Source of the DNA: JADJVL01 sp046331545
GTDB taxonomy: Bacteria; Acidobacteriota; Holophagae; Holophagales; Holophagaceae
Direction of reading: 5' to 3'
Length of the DNA: 64,000 bases
Assembly: GCA_046331545.1 (NCBI GenBank)
Contig: JAXLQR010000002.1
Coordinates: forward strand, 2,046,001-2,110,000
Part shown: positions 18,559 through 28,369 of the stretch, piece by piece
How the letters are laid out: every line of letters starts with the position of its first letter
Position numbering within the stretch: the stretch's first letter is position 1
Translations under genes and position numbers: made by a program
The notes under the pieces: generated by a model
Seen by the model: only the letters and a program-made list of their open reading frames with translations
Databases searched by the model: none
What the model was told of the DNA's origin: nothing

Positions 18559-21500
18559 CTATCCCGCGCGCCCCCCGCCGCGGGGGAGGCTCGCGAACAC
18601 CGCCCTGAGCCCGTGCCGGAGGGCCTCCCGGTTGAACCGAGCCCCCACGTGGGCGGCCCCGGCGGCCCGGAGCCGGGTCCAGAGGGCCTCGTCGTGGTGG
18701 AGGCGCAGCACGGCGTCCACGAAGCCCGCGTCGTCCTCCGCCTCGAGGGCCGTCTCCCCGGCGACGAGGCCCAGCCCCTCGAAGCCCCGGCGGGTGCCCA
18801 CCACCGGCGTGCCATGGGCCAGGCTGTCCAGCACCTTGATCTTGATGCCCGCCCCCAGGCGCACCGGGAGGGCCTGCACGCGGTGCCGCGCCACCGCCGC
18901 CGAGAAGTCGGGGACCCAGCCGTGGAGGCGCACGCGGTCCTGCAGGTCCTCCGGCACCTCGATCCTCGGGCGGACCATGGCCAGGCCGTAGAGGTGGAGC
19001 TCCAGGTCGGGCCTCCGCGCGAGCAGCGCGGGCATCAGCTCCAGGAGCCTGCGGGCCGCGTCCACGTTGCCCTCGTGGTCCCCGCCGAAGAAGCAGAGGC
19101 CCTGGCGGGCGGCGAAGGGCACCGCCAGGGCCGCCGGCTGGAGGTCCACCGCCATGGAGGCGACGAAGGCGCGGGACCGCTCGCCGCCGGCGAAGCGCAG
19201 GGCCTGGCCCCGGTCCAGGCCGCTCACGTAGACCACGGCGTCCGCCTCCCGGACGAGGGCGTTGAAGCGCTTCTGGAGGATGGCGCGGGGCACCGCCTCC
19301 AGGAGCGGGGCCTGGGACTTGTAGAGGTAGTCGTTGGCGTCGAAGACCACCGGGAAGGAGCGGGCCCAGAGGCGGCGAAGGGTGGCCACCAGGTGCACCG
19401 CGGCGCCCAGGGAGGTGCTGTTCCAGAGGTGGCCCAGCCAGAGCACCTCCGGCGGGGCGAGGCGGTGCAGGGACTCGAAGACGCTGCCCTCGAAGGTGTA
19501 GGCCCCCTCGGCCTCCAACTCCTTCAGCCCCGGCGGCGGCTCATGGAGGGGCGCGAGGCAGGCGTGGCGCACCCGGTGGCCATCCGCCAGCAGTTCCCGC
19601 AGCACCGCCAGGAAGCGCTGCTCGCTGCCCCCCTTGCGGGGATCCACCGGCAGGTCGGTGACCATCAGGAGGTCCCGGGGTCGGGGCGGGGGCTGGGGCT
19701 CGGGGTCCGGTTCCGGCTCGCGGACGGCCTCGATCTCCGCGGCCGTGGGCCCGAGCCCCACCAGGGGCAGCGGACAGCGCCAGCGGGCCTCCCGCACGTC
19801 GGCGGCGCCGGGGAAGTGGCCCGCGAGCAGGGCGCGCAGCTCGGGCTCCTGCTCCAGGTGCAGGGCCTTGGCGGCCTCGTCCCACTCGCCGGTCTTGGCG
19901 AGGTCCGGCGGGTCCTCCCCCAGGGCGAGGTAGTGGAAGGCGTACTGGGAGCGGAAGTGGAGGGTGGGCGCGCCGTTGAAGGCCACCCGGACCCCGCTCT
20001 CCACCAGGGCGTTCCAGACCAGGCGGCTGCCCACCGGCGTGAAGGGGCGCGGCATCAGGGACCACAGGGGCTGGAAGCGGAAGGCGGCCCGGGTGAAGAG
20101 GTGGCAGCCCGTGTCCACGGTGACGGCCTCGTGCGTGGGGTCCACGTCGATGGGCATGGGGCTGCCGTCCTCCCACCGGCAGAAGGTGCGGCGGCTGCTC
20201 ACCACCTCGGCGCCGGTGCGGCGCTGGTGCCGGACCAGGGCCTCCAGGTGCCGGGGATGGAGCCAGTTGTCCGCGTCCAGGTAGGCGATGGCGTCGAAGC
20301 CCTGGCGGATGGCGGAGAGCGCCCCGACGGTGCGAGGCGTGTGGCCGTTGTCCCGGGAGGCCACCGGCAGCACGACGTGCTGGGCCTTCCAGCCCTCCAC
20401 GAAGGGCGCGGGCCGCCCGTCCGCCACGAGGATGTGGGTGGCCGGGTAGGTCTGGGCCAGCACGCTCTCATGGCCCTTGCGCAGCATGGCCTCCGGCTCG
20501 GCGTGGTAGGGGGTGACCACGGCGACCCGCAGGTCCCGGGGCAGGGGCGCCTGGCTCTCCCGCACGGCCATCTCGAAGAAGTCCTCGAACTGCCGCACCA
20601 CCCCCTTGTCCTCGAAGAGGCGGCCCCGGCGGGCCTCGATCTCCGCCACCGCCCGGGCCCGGAAGCCCCGGTCCTGTCCCAGGCGCAGGGTGAGCGCTAC
20701 GTATTCCTCCGCCGAGGCGGCCACCAGGTCCATCCAGCCCATGCGGGCGTACATCCCCCGGGTATGGCGGCCGCGCTGGAAGGTCTGCGGCCACGTGACC
20801 ACCGGCGCCCCCATGGCGAAGGCCTGGAGGGAGGAGTTCATCCCGTTGAAGTGGGGCGTGTCGAGGACCACGTCCGCGAGGCGCAGGAGGCCGTTGAAGG
20901 CGTCCTCGTCGAGGCGGCCGAGGAAGACCACGCGGTCCAGGAGGTCCGGGAAGCGGCGGCGGAAGCGGGCGAGGAGGGCGTCCCGCCAGTGCGTGATGTC
21001 GCTGCGCAGCAGCACGAGGCGTCCCCCGGAGTCGCCCCGGAGGATGCCCTCGAGCACCGGGTCGAACTCGGGGTGGAACTTGAAGAGGGTCTGCGGGCAG
21101 ACGTAGAGGCGGCCCTCCTCCGGCAGCCCGAGGTCGGCCCGGGTGACCGGACCCGGATCCCGGGGCGGGTAGTAGTAGGCCAGCGTGCCGGCGTCCTTCA
21201 GGAGGTGGAGCCGCTCGCTGTAGTGGGCCTGGGCGCCCTCGGGCTCGAAGAGGTCGCTGCTCACCCACCAGTCCACGTTGGGGATGCCGGTGGTGTCGGG
21301 GTGCCCGAAGCTGACGCACTGCACCGGGGCGAGCCGGGCGAAGGCCAGGAGCCACGAGAGCGTCTCCATGCCCAGGTCCTGGTAGAAGAGGACGTCGAGG
21401 CGCTGCTCCGCGATGAGGCGTCGCGCGTCCAGCAGGTTGTAGGGCAGGCGCACGAAGCGGTCGGCGGCCGCCTCGATGGCGCGGCTGGTCTCGTCGTCGT

Positions 21501-23061
21501 TGGGCAGGATGCTCAGGGCGACGCGTTCGAAGCGGGCGGGATCCGTCTCCCGGATGAGGCCGAGGCTGGTCTTGCCGATGCTGTGGTTCTTGAAGTGTCG
21601 GCTGAGGAAGCCCACCCGCAGGCGCCGCTGCCCGTCCCAGTCCGAGGGCTCGAGGCAGTGGGGCGCCATCCAGGTGAGGGCGGGGTGGGCCTGTTCCAGC
21701 ACCTGCGCGAGCCTGGCGTGGAGGTCGCGGTCGCAGAGGCCCCGGTAGGCGGTGAAGAAGGTCGGCAGCAGGAAGTCCTGGAGGGGGTCGGTGCTCACCA
21801 GCCCCTCGTCGGCCAGCAGGTCGAGGTAGGCCTCCTGGGCCGCCCGCTCCCGGGGGATGTCCTCCAGGTCCGGCAGGATGGGGGGGATCGCGAAGGCCAG
21901 GCTCAGGCGGGCCGCGACGCTCCCGCCGCCTCCGAAGGCGCGCAGGAGGGCGCCGTGGGCCTCGGGGATGCGCCCCTGGGTGGCCAGCAGGAGGCCGAGG
22001 TTCAGGCTGGCGTCCGGGAGGCCGGGGTCCAGCGCCAGCGCCTCCCGCAGGCGCGCCTCCGCCGCCTCGTCCTGGAAGTCCGCCCGGCGGGCGGACCCGA
22101 TGGCGGAGAGCATGCGGGCCCGGAGGTCGTCCTTCAAACCCGGGATCCCGAGGCCCGCCTCCAGGGCCGCCACCGCTTCCGCCTCCCGTCCCAGGGCCAG
22201 GAGGGTGAGGCCCAGCCCCTCGCGGACCTCGGGAGAGGCCGGGGCCGAGGCGGCCAGGGCCTCGTAGAGGGCCAGGGCGCCCTGGGCGTCGCCGGCCTGC
22301 CGGAGGGCCTGGGCCTCGCCGATGCGCGCCTCCAGCAGGTCGGGATCGGCCGCGGCGGCGCGGCGGAAGAGGGCGAGGGCCTGGGGGGCGTTGTCGGACT
22401 TCAGCACCGCCACCGCCACGTTGTACGCGAGCAGGGGGTGGTCCCCCAGGCGGTCCAGCAGGCCTTCCCAGCACTCCAGGGCCGCGCCCAGGTCCCCCGC
22501 GTCCAGGTCCAGGAGGCCCAGGTTCACCTCGGCCTCGGTGAAGCCGGGGTCCAGTTCCAGGGCCCGCCGGAAGGCCCGTCGGGCCTCCGTCGCGCGCCCC
22601 TGGGCCCGGTGCGCCAGGCCCAGGGCGTTGGGCACTTCGGGCAAGCTGGCGAGCCGCTCCTGGACGGCCTGGAGGTGGGTGAGCGCCTCCTCGAGGCGCC
22701 CGGCCAGCCGGCAGGCCTCGCCCAGGTTGAACTCCGCCTCGGCGTAGTCGGGCCGGAGCTCCAGCGCGCGGGCGAAGGCGGTGGCGGCCTCCTCGGGCTG
22801 CTTCACCGCGAGGAGGGCGGTGCCGAGGTTGTAGGCCGCCTGGGGATCGTCGGGCCGGGCGGCGCAGGCCTTGCGCAGCCAGGCCGTGGCTTCCTGCGCG
22901 TCCCCGCGACCCAGCCGCGCGAGGCCCAGCAGGTGCATCGCCTCGCCGTCCCCGGGGCTCCGGGCGAGGGCCTGCCGGTAGGAGGCCTCGGCCAGGTCCA
23001 CGCGCCCGGCCCGGTGGTGGTCGAGGCCCCGGGCGAGCAGGGAGGCGAGGGTCTCAGCCAT
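18559..23061 (-). CDS. TPR - GT41 (SPINDLY/OGT-like) - GT2 - GT4 multi-domain glycosyltransferase
   Basis: A 1500-residue cytoplasmic protein with four parts. Residues 1-430 are about eleven TPR units (for example AEASYRQALARSPGDGEA, AAYNLGTALLAVKQPEEA). Residues about 460-810 match bacterial OGT/SPINDLY-type GT41 enzymes (RLRVGFLSRHFKNHSIGK, VSFGHPDTTGIPNVDWWVSS, FNGMNSSLQAFAMGAPVVTWP). Residues about 820-1080 are a GT2 fold (VVTPYHAEPEAMLRKGHESV, YLDADNWLHPRHLEAL). Residues about 1125-1500 are GT4-like (KGGSEQRFLAVLREL, FDANDYLYK, KVLDSLAHGTPVVGTRRGFEGL). The likely role is stepwise glycan assembly on a protein recognised by the TPR domain. No acceptor gene is evident beside it; the giant lipoproteins 2-12 kb away are candidates only by proximity. 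Confidence 0.85.
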   Translation of the reverse strand: MAETLASLLARGLDHHRAGRVDLAEASYRQALARSPGDGEAMHLLGLARLGRGDAQEATAWLRKACAARPDDPQAAYNLGTALLAVKQPEEAATAFARALELRPDYAEAEFNLGEACRLAGRLEEALTHLQAVQERLASLPEVPNALGLAHRAQGRATEARRAFRRALELDPGFTEAEVNLGLLDLDAGDLGAALECWEGLLDRLGDHPLLAYNVAVAVLKSDNAPQALALFRRAAAADPDLLEARIGEAQALRQAGDAQGALALYEALAASAPASPEVREGLGLTLLALGREAEAVAALEAGLGIPGLKDDLRARMLSAIGSARRADFQDEAAEARLREALALDPGLPDASLNLGLLLATQGRIPEAHGALLRAFGGGGSVAARLSLAFAIPPILPDLEDIPRERAAQEAYLDLLADEGLVSTDPLQDFLLPTFFTAYRGLCDRDLHARLAQVLEQAHPALTWMAPHCLEPSDWDGQRRLRVGFLSRHFKNHSIGKTSLGLIRETDPARFERVALSILPNDDETSRAIEAAADRFVRLPYNLLDARRLIAEQRLDVLFYQDLGMETLSWLLAFARLAPVQCVSFGHPDTTGIPNVDWWVSSDLFEPEGAQAHYSERLHLLKDAGTLAYYYPPRDPGPVTRADLGLPEEGRLYVCPQTLFKFHPEFDPVLEGILRGDSGGRLVLLRSDITHWRDALLARFRRRFPDLLDRVVFLGRLDEDAFNGLLRLADVVLDTPHFNGMNSSLQAFAMGAPVVTWPQTFQRGRHTRGMYARMGWMDLVAASAEEYVALTLRLGQDRGFRARAVAEIEARRGRLFEDKGVVRQFEDFFEMAVRESQAPLPRDLRVAVVTPYHAEPEAMLRKGHESVLAQTYPATHILVADGRPAPFVEGWKAQHVVLPVASRDNGHTPRTVGALSAIRQGFDAIAYLDADNWLHPRHLEALVRHQRRTGAEVVSSRRTFCRWEDGSPMPIDVDPTHEAVTVDTGCHLFTRAAFRFQPLWSLMPRPFTPVGSRLVWNALVESGVRVAFNGAPTLHFRSQYAFHYLALGEDPPDLAKTGEWDEAAKALHLEQEPELRALLAGHFPGAADVREARWRCPLPLVGLGPTAAEIEAVREPEPDPEPQPPPRPRDLLMVTDLPVDPRKGGSEQRFLAVLRELLADGHRVRHACLAPLHEPPPGLKELEAEGAYTFEGSVFESLHRLAPPEVLWLGHLWNSTSLGAAVHLVATLRRLWARSFPVVFDANDYLYKSQAPLLEAVPRAILQKRFNALVREADAVVYVSGLDRGQALRFAGGERSRAFVASMAVDLQPAALAVPFAARQGLCFFGGDHEGNVDAARRLLELMPALLARRPDLELHLYGLAMVRPRIEVPEDLQDRVRLHGWVPDFSAAVARHRVQALPVRLGAGIKIKVLDSLAHGTPVVGTRRGFEGLGLVAGETALEAEDDAGFVDAVLRLHHDEALWTRLRAAGAAHVGARFNREALRHGLRAVFASLPRGGGRAG

Positions 23062-23082
23062 GGCGAGCGGGGACCGGGGACA

Positions 23083-24516
23083 TCATCCGATGCCGAACCA
23101 GGCCCGGATCTGCCGGTGCCAGACTTCGCGGAGCAGGTGCTTGCGGCCCTCCTCCTGGGCGGCCCGGGCGTCGGGGTGGCGGCTCTCCATGATGTCCACG
23201 AGGCGGTCCACGATCTCGGGCTCGCGCTTGAGGCTGGCCTCGAAGCCCTGCTTGGGCAGTTCCATGAGCTCGCAGGCAGTCTCGGCCACCACGGTGGCGT
23301 TGCGGGGCGCCCCGGTGAGCAGGGAGGCCTCCCCGAACCACTGGCCCGGGACCAACGTGGCGATGACGTCCCAGAAGAGGCCGGTGTAGGGCTGTTCGCC
23401 CTCGCGCACCTTCACCACCTGGAGCTGGCCGCTCACCACCGCGAAGATCGAGTGTCCCGCGTCCCCCTCGCGGATGATGCCCTCCCCGGGCGCCACCTTG
23501 CGCAGGAGGATGTGCGGCCGCAGGTCCTCGGCCCAGTGGGCGGGAAGGTTCAGCCCCGCCACGAGGGCGGCCATCTGGTCCGGCGTGGGCTGGGGCACCG
23601 GCGGGTGCGGCGTGGTGGGGCCCATGGGGCCGAGCAGGCTGAAGCCTTCCCGCGGGAGCAGTGTGGTCATGAGGCGGTTGATCTGGTAGAGCGCCGCGCG
23701 GCTGTGGCGCCAGCCCAGGGTCCAGAAGCGCGCCTCGAGCACCGCGCCGCCCAGGTCCATGCCGGCCACCACGATCTCGGGGGGATGGTGGGGATAGTGC
23801 GGGATGCCCGCCAGGGCCTGGGTCAGCTTGGCGATGGCCACGTGCAGCTCGGGGTGGGGCTCCACCACCACCTTCGAGGTGCGGCGGTGGAGGCCCGACG
23901 GCACGTAGAGGTTCGTCACCACCGCCTGGGCGATGACGCGGTTCGGGAAGATGTCGGTGTCTCCGTTCTCCGTGCGCAGCTGCACGGTGCGCCAGGTCAT
24001 GGATTCCACCTGCCCGATGAAGGTGTCCCGCCCCGTCCCGCCGCGGAGGTTGCCCGTCACCTCGATCCAGTCGCCTTCCTGGAACGTGGGGTCCAGGTGG
24101 AGCGAGATGCCGGAAAAGAGGTTCCCCAGGGTCTCCTGGAGGCTGAGGCCCACCACGGCGGCCGCGATGGCGCCGGTGCCCAGGAGCTGGCCGATGCTGA
24201 CGCCCAGGGCCTCCCGCAGCACGCCGCCGATGGCGAGGATGTAGAGCACCACGACGATCAGGTCCCGCGCGAACCCCGGCGTCGCGGTCTTGCGCTGGCT
24301 CAGGAGCGGGTCCAGCAGCAGGAAGCTGAAGGCCCGGATCCCCGCGTAGGCGACCACGGCCCAGAACAGCAGGTTCGTCGCGCGGGCGAGGGCCGGCGGG
24401 GCCCCAGCCTTCAAGTGGAGGAGGACGTAGGCCAGGGCGGAGGCCAGCAGGGCCAGCAGCACCCAGGCCGCCAGCCGCCGCGTGGGGCTCACCCTTTCCC
24501 GCAGGTCCCGGAACAT
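23083..24516 (-). CDS. MscS-family mechanosensitive channel with C-terminal cyclic-nucleotide-binding domain
   Basis: A 477-residue inner-membrane protein. Transmembrane segments are at about 14-34, 45-66 and 82-104, followed by a glycine/alanine-rich pore helix (LGTGAIAAAVVGLSLQETLGNLFSG) and the MscS beta domain (FQEGDWIEVTGNLRG, NRVIAQAVVTNL). Residues about 320-450 form a cNMP-binding fold (APGEGIIREGDAGHSIFAVVSG, GQWFGEASLLTGAPRNATVVAE). The combination resembles bacterial cyclic-nucleotide-gated channels of the MscS superfamily, in which ligand rather than tension gates the pore. It is in line with the glycosyltransferase gene (21 bases apart) and the ThiE-like gene (12 bases), so all may form one transcript. 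Confidence 0.88.
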   Translation of the reverse strand: MFRDLRERVSPTRRLAAWVLLALLASALAYVLLHLKAGAPPALARATNLLFWAVVAYAGIRAFSFLLLDPLLSQRKTATPGFARDLIVVVLYILAIGGVLREALGVSIGQLLGTGAIAAAVVGLSLQETLGNLFSGISLHLDPTFQEGDWIEVTGNLRGGTGRDTFIGQVESMTWRTVQLRTENGDTDIFPNRVIAQAVVTNLYVPSGLHRRTSKVVVEPHPELHVAIAKLTQALAGIPHYPHHPPEIVVAGMDLGGAVLEARFWTLGWRHSRAALYQINRLMTTLLPREGFSLLGPMGPTTPHPPVPQPTPDQMAALVAGLNLPAHWAEDLRPHILLRKVAPGEGIIREGDAGHSIFAVVSGQLQVVKVREGEQPYTGLFWDVIATLVPGQWFGEASLLTGAPRNATVVAETACELMELPKQGFEASLKREPEIVDRLVDIMESRHPDARAAQEEGRKHLLREVWHRQIRAWFGIG

Positions 24517-24528
24517 GCTGGAAGCGTA

Positions 24529-25092
24529 TCAGGCCCAGGCGGCGCGAAGCTCGGCGGCGGCCGCCGCCGGATCCGGCGCGTCCCACAGGGCCCGGATGAC
24601 GGCGAGGCCGTCCAGCCGCGGGTGCTTGAGCGCCGCGGCGTTCGAAGCCTCCACGCCGCCCAGGGCCAGCAGCCGCGGGGCGGGGGAAGGGAGGCCGTCC
24701 AGGAAGGCGTGGAGGGCGTGCACGCCCCAGGGCCGGCCCTTGCCCGGGACGGCGAAGACCGGCGAGACCAGGAGCTGGTCCGCGCCGCTGCGGGAGGCGG
24801 CCTGCGCGGGCTCGTGGAGCGGCCGGGAAAGCCGGACTCGGCCCGGTGGAAGGTCGGGATGCCCTTCCGGCGCGTGGAGGCCCGCGTCCGCCGCGAGGGC
24901 CACGTCCAGGCGGCCGCGCACCCAGAGTTCCACGCCGGGCGCGAGTGCCCGGCACCACCGCGCGGCGTCCAGCAGGGCCCGGGCCTCCAGCTGGGGCTCG
25001 CGGATCAGGAAGCCGTCCACGCCCGCCTCCAGCACGCGGGCCCACGCGGCGGCGTCGAAGCCGCGGCCCGGGGTGAGGACGAGGAGGTGCAT
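24529..25092 (-). CDS. Thiamine phosphate synthase-like protein (ThiE/TenI family)
   Basis: A 187-residue TIM-barrel protein. LLALGGVEASNAAA and DQLLVSPVFAVPGKGRPWG correspond to the phosphate-binding and loop segments of ThiE/TenI. ThiE condenses HMP-PP and thiazole phosphate; TenI-type members aromatise the thiazole tautomer. Several ThiE residues are not evident (the usual QLR/K at strand one is replaced by FLIREPQLEA), and it is shorter than typical ThiE (about 210), so a TenI-like or diverged function is as likely. No other thiamine gene is present. Confidence 0.65.
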   Translation of the reverse strand: MHLLVLTPGRGFDAAAWARVLEAGVDGFLIREPQLEARALLDAARWCRALAPGVELWVRGRLDVALAADAGLHAPEGHPDLPPGRVRLSRPLHEPAQAASRSGADQLLVSPVFAVPGKGRPWGVHALHAFLDGLPSPAPRLLALGGVEASNAAALKHPRLDGLAVIRALWDAPDPAAAAAELRAAWA

Positions 25093-25111
25093 GCCCCGAT
25101 TGTGTCCGGAC

Positions 25112-25530
25112 TCAGCCCTCGAGGAGCCCCTCCGCCCGGCCCCAGGCCTCGAGGCGGGAGCGCAGCCCGTCCCGCACCTCCCGGAAGCGCGCGAGGCCGG
25201 CCTCCCGGTCCAGGCCCGGCACGGCCGGATCGGGGAAGGGCCAGTGGAGGCGCCGGGCCGCGTGCAGGAAGACCGGGCAGACCTCCTCGGCGCAGAGGGT
25301 GATCACCGTGTCCACCGTGCCTGGATCGATGGCGTCCACGGATTTCGAGTGCTGACCCCGGGCCTCGAGGCCCAGCTCCGCCAGGACCTCGAGGGCGAGG
25401 GGGTTCACGGAGGCAGGCCTGGAGCCGGCGCTCTGCGCCCGGGCCCGCGCCCCGAACAGGTCCCGCGCCAGGGCCTCGGCCATCTGGGAGCGGGCGCTGT
25501 TGGCCACGCAGAGGAAGAGGAGGCCGCGGG

Positions 25531-25534
<4 letters not shown>
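25112..25534 (-). CDS. arsC: Arsenate reductase, low-molecular-weight phosphatase (thioredoxin) type
   Basis: A 140-residue cytoplasmic enzyme reducing arsenate to arsenite for export. The P-loop Cx5R is LFLCVANSARSQMAEAL (Cys9 to Arg15), and the resolving pair is TLCAEEVCPVF (Cys81, Cys86), as in thioredoxin-coupled ArsC; the aspartate is in WPFPDPAV. The ATG at 25534 overlaps the acr3 stop (ATGA), and ArsC is the last gene of the arsR-arsI-arsM-acr3-arsC operon. A short gap separates it from the ThiE-like gene, which may or may not belong to the same transcript. Confidence 0.93.
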
Positions 25535-26585
<1,051 letters not shown>

Positions 26586-26589
<4 letters not shown>

Positions 26590-27416
26590 GCGGGCTTCCG
26601 CGCACAGAACAGGGCGCTGGTGACGAAGTCGGAGGGCGAGGTGCCCTCGGGCAGCTGGGCGAGGATCCTCGCGTGGAGGGGGTCCGCGGGATCGAGCATC
26701 GCGGCCAGGGCACCGTCGTGCCTTTCGATCCCCAGGTCGGACAGTCCAGCCTCGCGGATCATGGCCTCCGTGTCCGCCAGCAGCGACGCGCCGGCGATGC
26801 AGCCCACCAGGGCCTCCAGGTCGGCCTTCAGGGCCTCGGGCAGGGGGCGGAGCAGCGCGAGGTCGGAGATGGAGAGGCGGCCGCCGGGCTTCAGCACCCG
26901 GGCGACCTCCTTCCAGACCTCAGGCTGGTAGGGACTGAGATTGATCACGCAGTTCGAGATCACCACGTCCACGGAGGCGTCGGGGAGCGGGATCGACTCG
27001 ATCTGGGCCAGGTGGAAGGTGACGTTCTCAAGGCCCGTGCGGCGCCGGAAGGTCGCGGCGTTCTGCCGCGCCCGGGCCACCATCTCGCGGGTCATGTCCA
27101 CGCCGTGGACGTGGCCCGACGGCCCGACCTTCGCTGCGGCGATGAAGACGTCGAAGCCGGCGCCGCTGCCCAGGTCGAGGACCACCTCGCCGGGCTGCAG
27201 CTCCGCCAGGGCGGTGGGATTGCCGCAGGATAGGCCGAGGTTCGCGCCGTCGGGGATGGCGGCGAGCTGCTCGGCGGAATAGCCCAGGGCTTCCGCGAGG
27301 GCGTCGGCATCGCCCCCGCCGCCGCAGCAGCTCGAGGAGGACCCGCAGCAGGAGAAGGAAGTCCCGGCGGCGATGCGGCCGTAGGCCTGTTTCACGGTCT
27401 CGTGGATGGCGGTCAT
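26586..27416 (-). CDS. arsM: Arsenite S-adenosylmethionine methyltransferase
   Basis: A 276-residue class I SAM methyltransferase that methylates As(III). The SAM-binding motif is VVLDLGSGAGFDVFIAA. Arsenic-binding cysteines are in LGLSCGNPTAL and VISNCVINLSP, as in ArsM, with a further one in LVGCIAGAS. The N-terminus carries two CC pairs in a Gly/Ser stretch (SFSCCGSSSSCCGG), also found in many ArsM proteins. ATG 27416 is chosen for the GGAGGT four bases upstream. The stop overlaps the acr3 start. Confidence 0.94.
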
Positions 27417-27429
27417 GGTCACCTCCTGG

Positions 27430-27945
27430 TCAGGCGCAGCCGCAGGATCCGGTGGACGCCGCGGAGGTCGCGCAGGCCACGGGAGTCTGGCAGGTGGCGG
27501 GCACATTCTCGGTCACAGCGCGCCCCGGGGCGCAGCAGGCGCCGGTGGAGCCCTCGCTCTTGTGCAGGCGGTCGGCCTCGCCGAGCACGGTGAAGACTTC
27601 CCACTGATTGCCGTCGGGATCGGCGATCCAGACCTTGTCCTGGAGGGCATAGCAGCAGGAGGTCCTGTCCTCGACGCGGGTCGCCAGCCCGGCGGCCTGG
27701 AAGGCGGCCACCGCGGCCGCCACGTCGGCGGTGGAACCCACCTGGATGCCGAAGTGGTCGGCGTTGACGCCGGTGGGCCCGGACCGCTGCATGGTGAGGT
27801 TGAGCAGCGGGGACTGCAGGTCGAACTTCGCGTAGTCCGGGCGCAGCTTGGTCGGAGCCACCCCGAAGGCGCGTTCGTAGAAGGCCACGGAGGCTTCGAG
27901 ATCCGAGACGTTGAGGGAGACGTGGGGTTTCAGGACGCCCTGCAT
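27430..27945 (-). CDS. arsI: ArsI/CadI-family vicinal-oxygen-chelate enzyme with cysteine-rich tail (C-As lyase)
   Basis: A 171-residue Fe(II)-dependent dioxygenase-fold protein. Metal ligands are visible as His in KPHVSLNV, His in NADHFGIQV and Glu in NQWEVF. The vicinal cysteine pair in DRTSCCYALQDKVW is the organoarsenical-binding site of ArsI, which breaks the C-As bond of methylarsenite. Beyond about residue 135 there is an extra tail with seven cysteines, including a CC pair and a terminal CGC, which could hold arsenic. ATG 27945 has GGAGGT upstream. It lies 13 bases before arsM and behind its own operator (27959-27978). The related CadI cadmium proteins are an alternative, but context favours arsenic. 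Confidence 0.88.
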   Translation of the reverse strand: MQGVLKPHVSLNVSDLEASVAFYERAFGVAPTKLRPDYAKFDLQSPLLNLTMQRSGPTGVNADHFGIQVGSTADVAAAVAAFQAAGLATRVEDRTSCCYALQDKVWIADPDGNQWEVFTVLGEADRLHKSEGSTGACCAPGRAVTENVPATCQTPVACATSAASTGSCGCA

Positions 27946-27958
27946 GGGCACCTCCAAA

Positions 27959-27978
27959 GATTCGAAGATTATCGAAAT
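27959..27978 (-). promoter_or_regulatory. ArsR operator, site 1 (between arsR and arsI)
   Basis: The palindrome TTCGA-N6-TCGAA (27961-27976) lies in the arsR-arsI gap. The 20-base site matches the two sites upstream of arsR at both ends. In the minus orientation it covers a GATAAT that could be the -10 of an internal promoter for arsI-arsM-acr3-arsC, with a TTGAGT -35 at a rather long spacing of 19. Confidence 0.7.
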
Positions 27979-27994
27979 AAGATCCGAAAAAAAC

Positions 27995-28297
27995 TCAACA
28001 GCAGTTCCCGCCCCCGCAGCAGTCCTCCCACAGGAAGTCCGTGAGGGCGCGCAGGGCCTTGAACTCCGCACGGTAGAGCAGGAAGGTCCCCTGCCGTTCC
28101 GACGTGACCAGGCCCGCGCCGTTGAGGGTGGCGAGATGATGGCTCAGGGTGGAGGCGGGAATGCCCAGCCGGGCCTGCAGGTCCCCGGCGGGCGTGCCTT
28201 CCTTCGGCCCCTTTACCACGGCGCGGAGGACGCCCAGGCGCACGGGATGGCCGAGGGCGGCCAGCTGCGCGGCGCTGTCCTCGAGCTTCCGGGCCAT
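27995..28297 (-). CDS. arsR: ArsR-family transcriptional repressor
   Basis: A 100-residue winged-helix repressor that leaves DNA when it binds arsenite. The recognition helix region is LGIPASTLSHHLATLNGAGLV, with the wing VTSERQGTFLLYR. The usual alpha-3 metal box (ELCVCDL) is absent; instead the protein ends in DFLWEDCCGGGNCC, two CC pairs at the very C-terminus, the C-terminal cysteine arrangement of another ArsR subtype. ATG 28297 has GGAGG upstream. It is the first gene of the arsenic operon and is flanked by three copies of its probable operator. Confidence 0.93.
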   Translation of the reverse strand: MARKLEDSAAQLAALGHPVRLGVLRAVVKGPKEGTPAGDLQARLGIPASTLSHHLATLNGAGLVTSERQGTFLLYRAEFKALRALTDFLWEDCCGGGNCC

Positions 28298-28314
28298 GGG
28301 ATCCTCCAGGGTCT

Positions 28315-28343
28315 GATTCTAGAATTTTCGAAATAGTCCGCAA
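28315..28343 (-). promoter_or_regulatory. arsR promoter overlapped by ArsR operator, site 3
   Basis: On the minus strand, a -35 TTGCGG (28343-28338) and a -10 TAGAAT (28321-28316) are 16 bases apart. Operator-like TTCTA-N6-TCGAA (28317-28332; one mismatch from TTCGA-N6-TCGAA) covers the -10 and most of the spacer, so bound repressor would block polymerase. Confidence 0.65.
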
Positions 28344-28349
28344 GGGGAA

Positions 28350-28369
28350 ATTTCGAAAATAATCGAATC
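28350..28369 (-). promoter_or_regulatory. ArsR operator, site 2
   Basis: A perfect TTCGA-N6-TCGAA palindrome (28352-28367), seven bases upstream of the arsR -35 box and touching the stop codon of the aldo/keto reductase gene. In the reverse orientation its ends (GATTCGA and TCGAAAT) are identical to those of site 1. Confidence 0.7.

Noticed and set aside
17377..25302. A 2641-codon plus-strand open frame opposite rlmN, the glycosyltransferase and the channel
   Set aside because: It is a shadow of the minus-strand genes, which carry clear catalytic motifs; the plus frame has low-complexity Gly/Ala/Arg/Val/His/Glu sequence.
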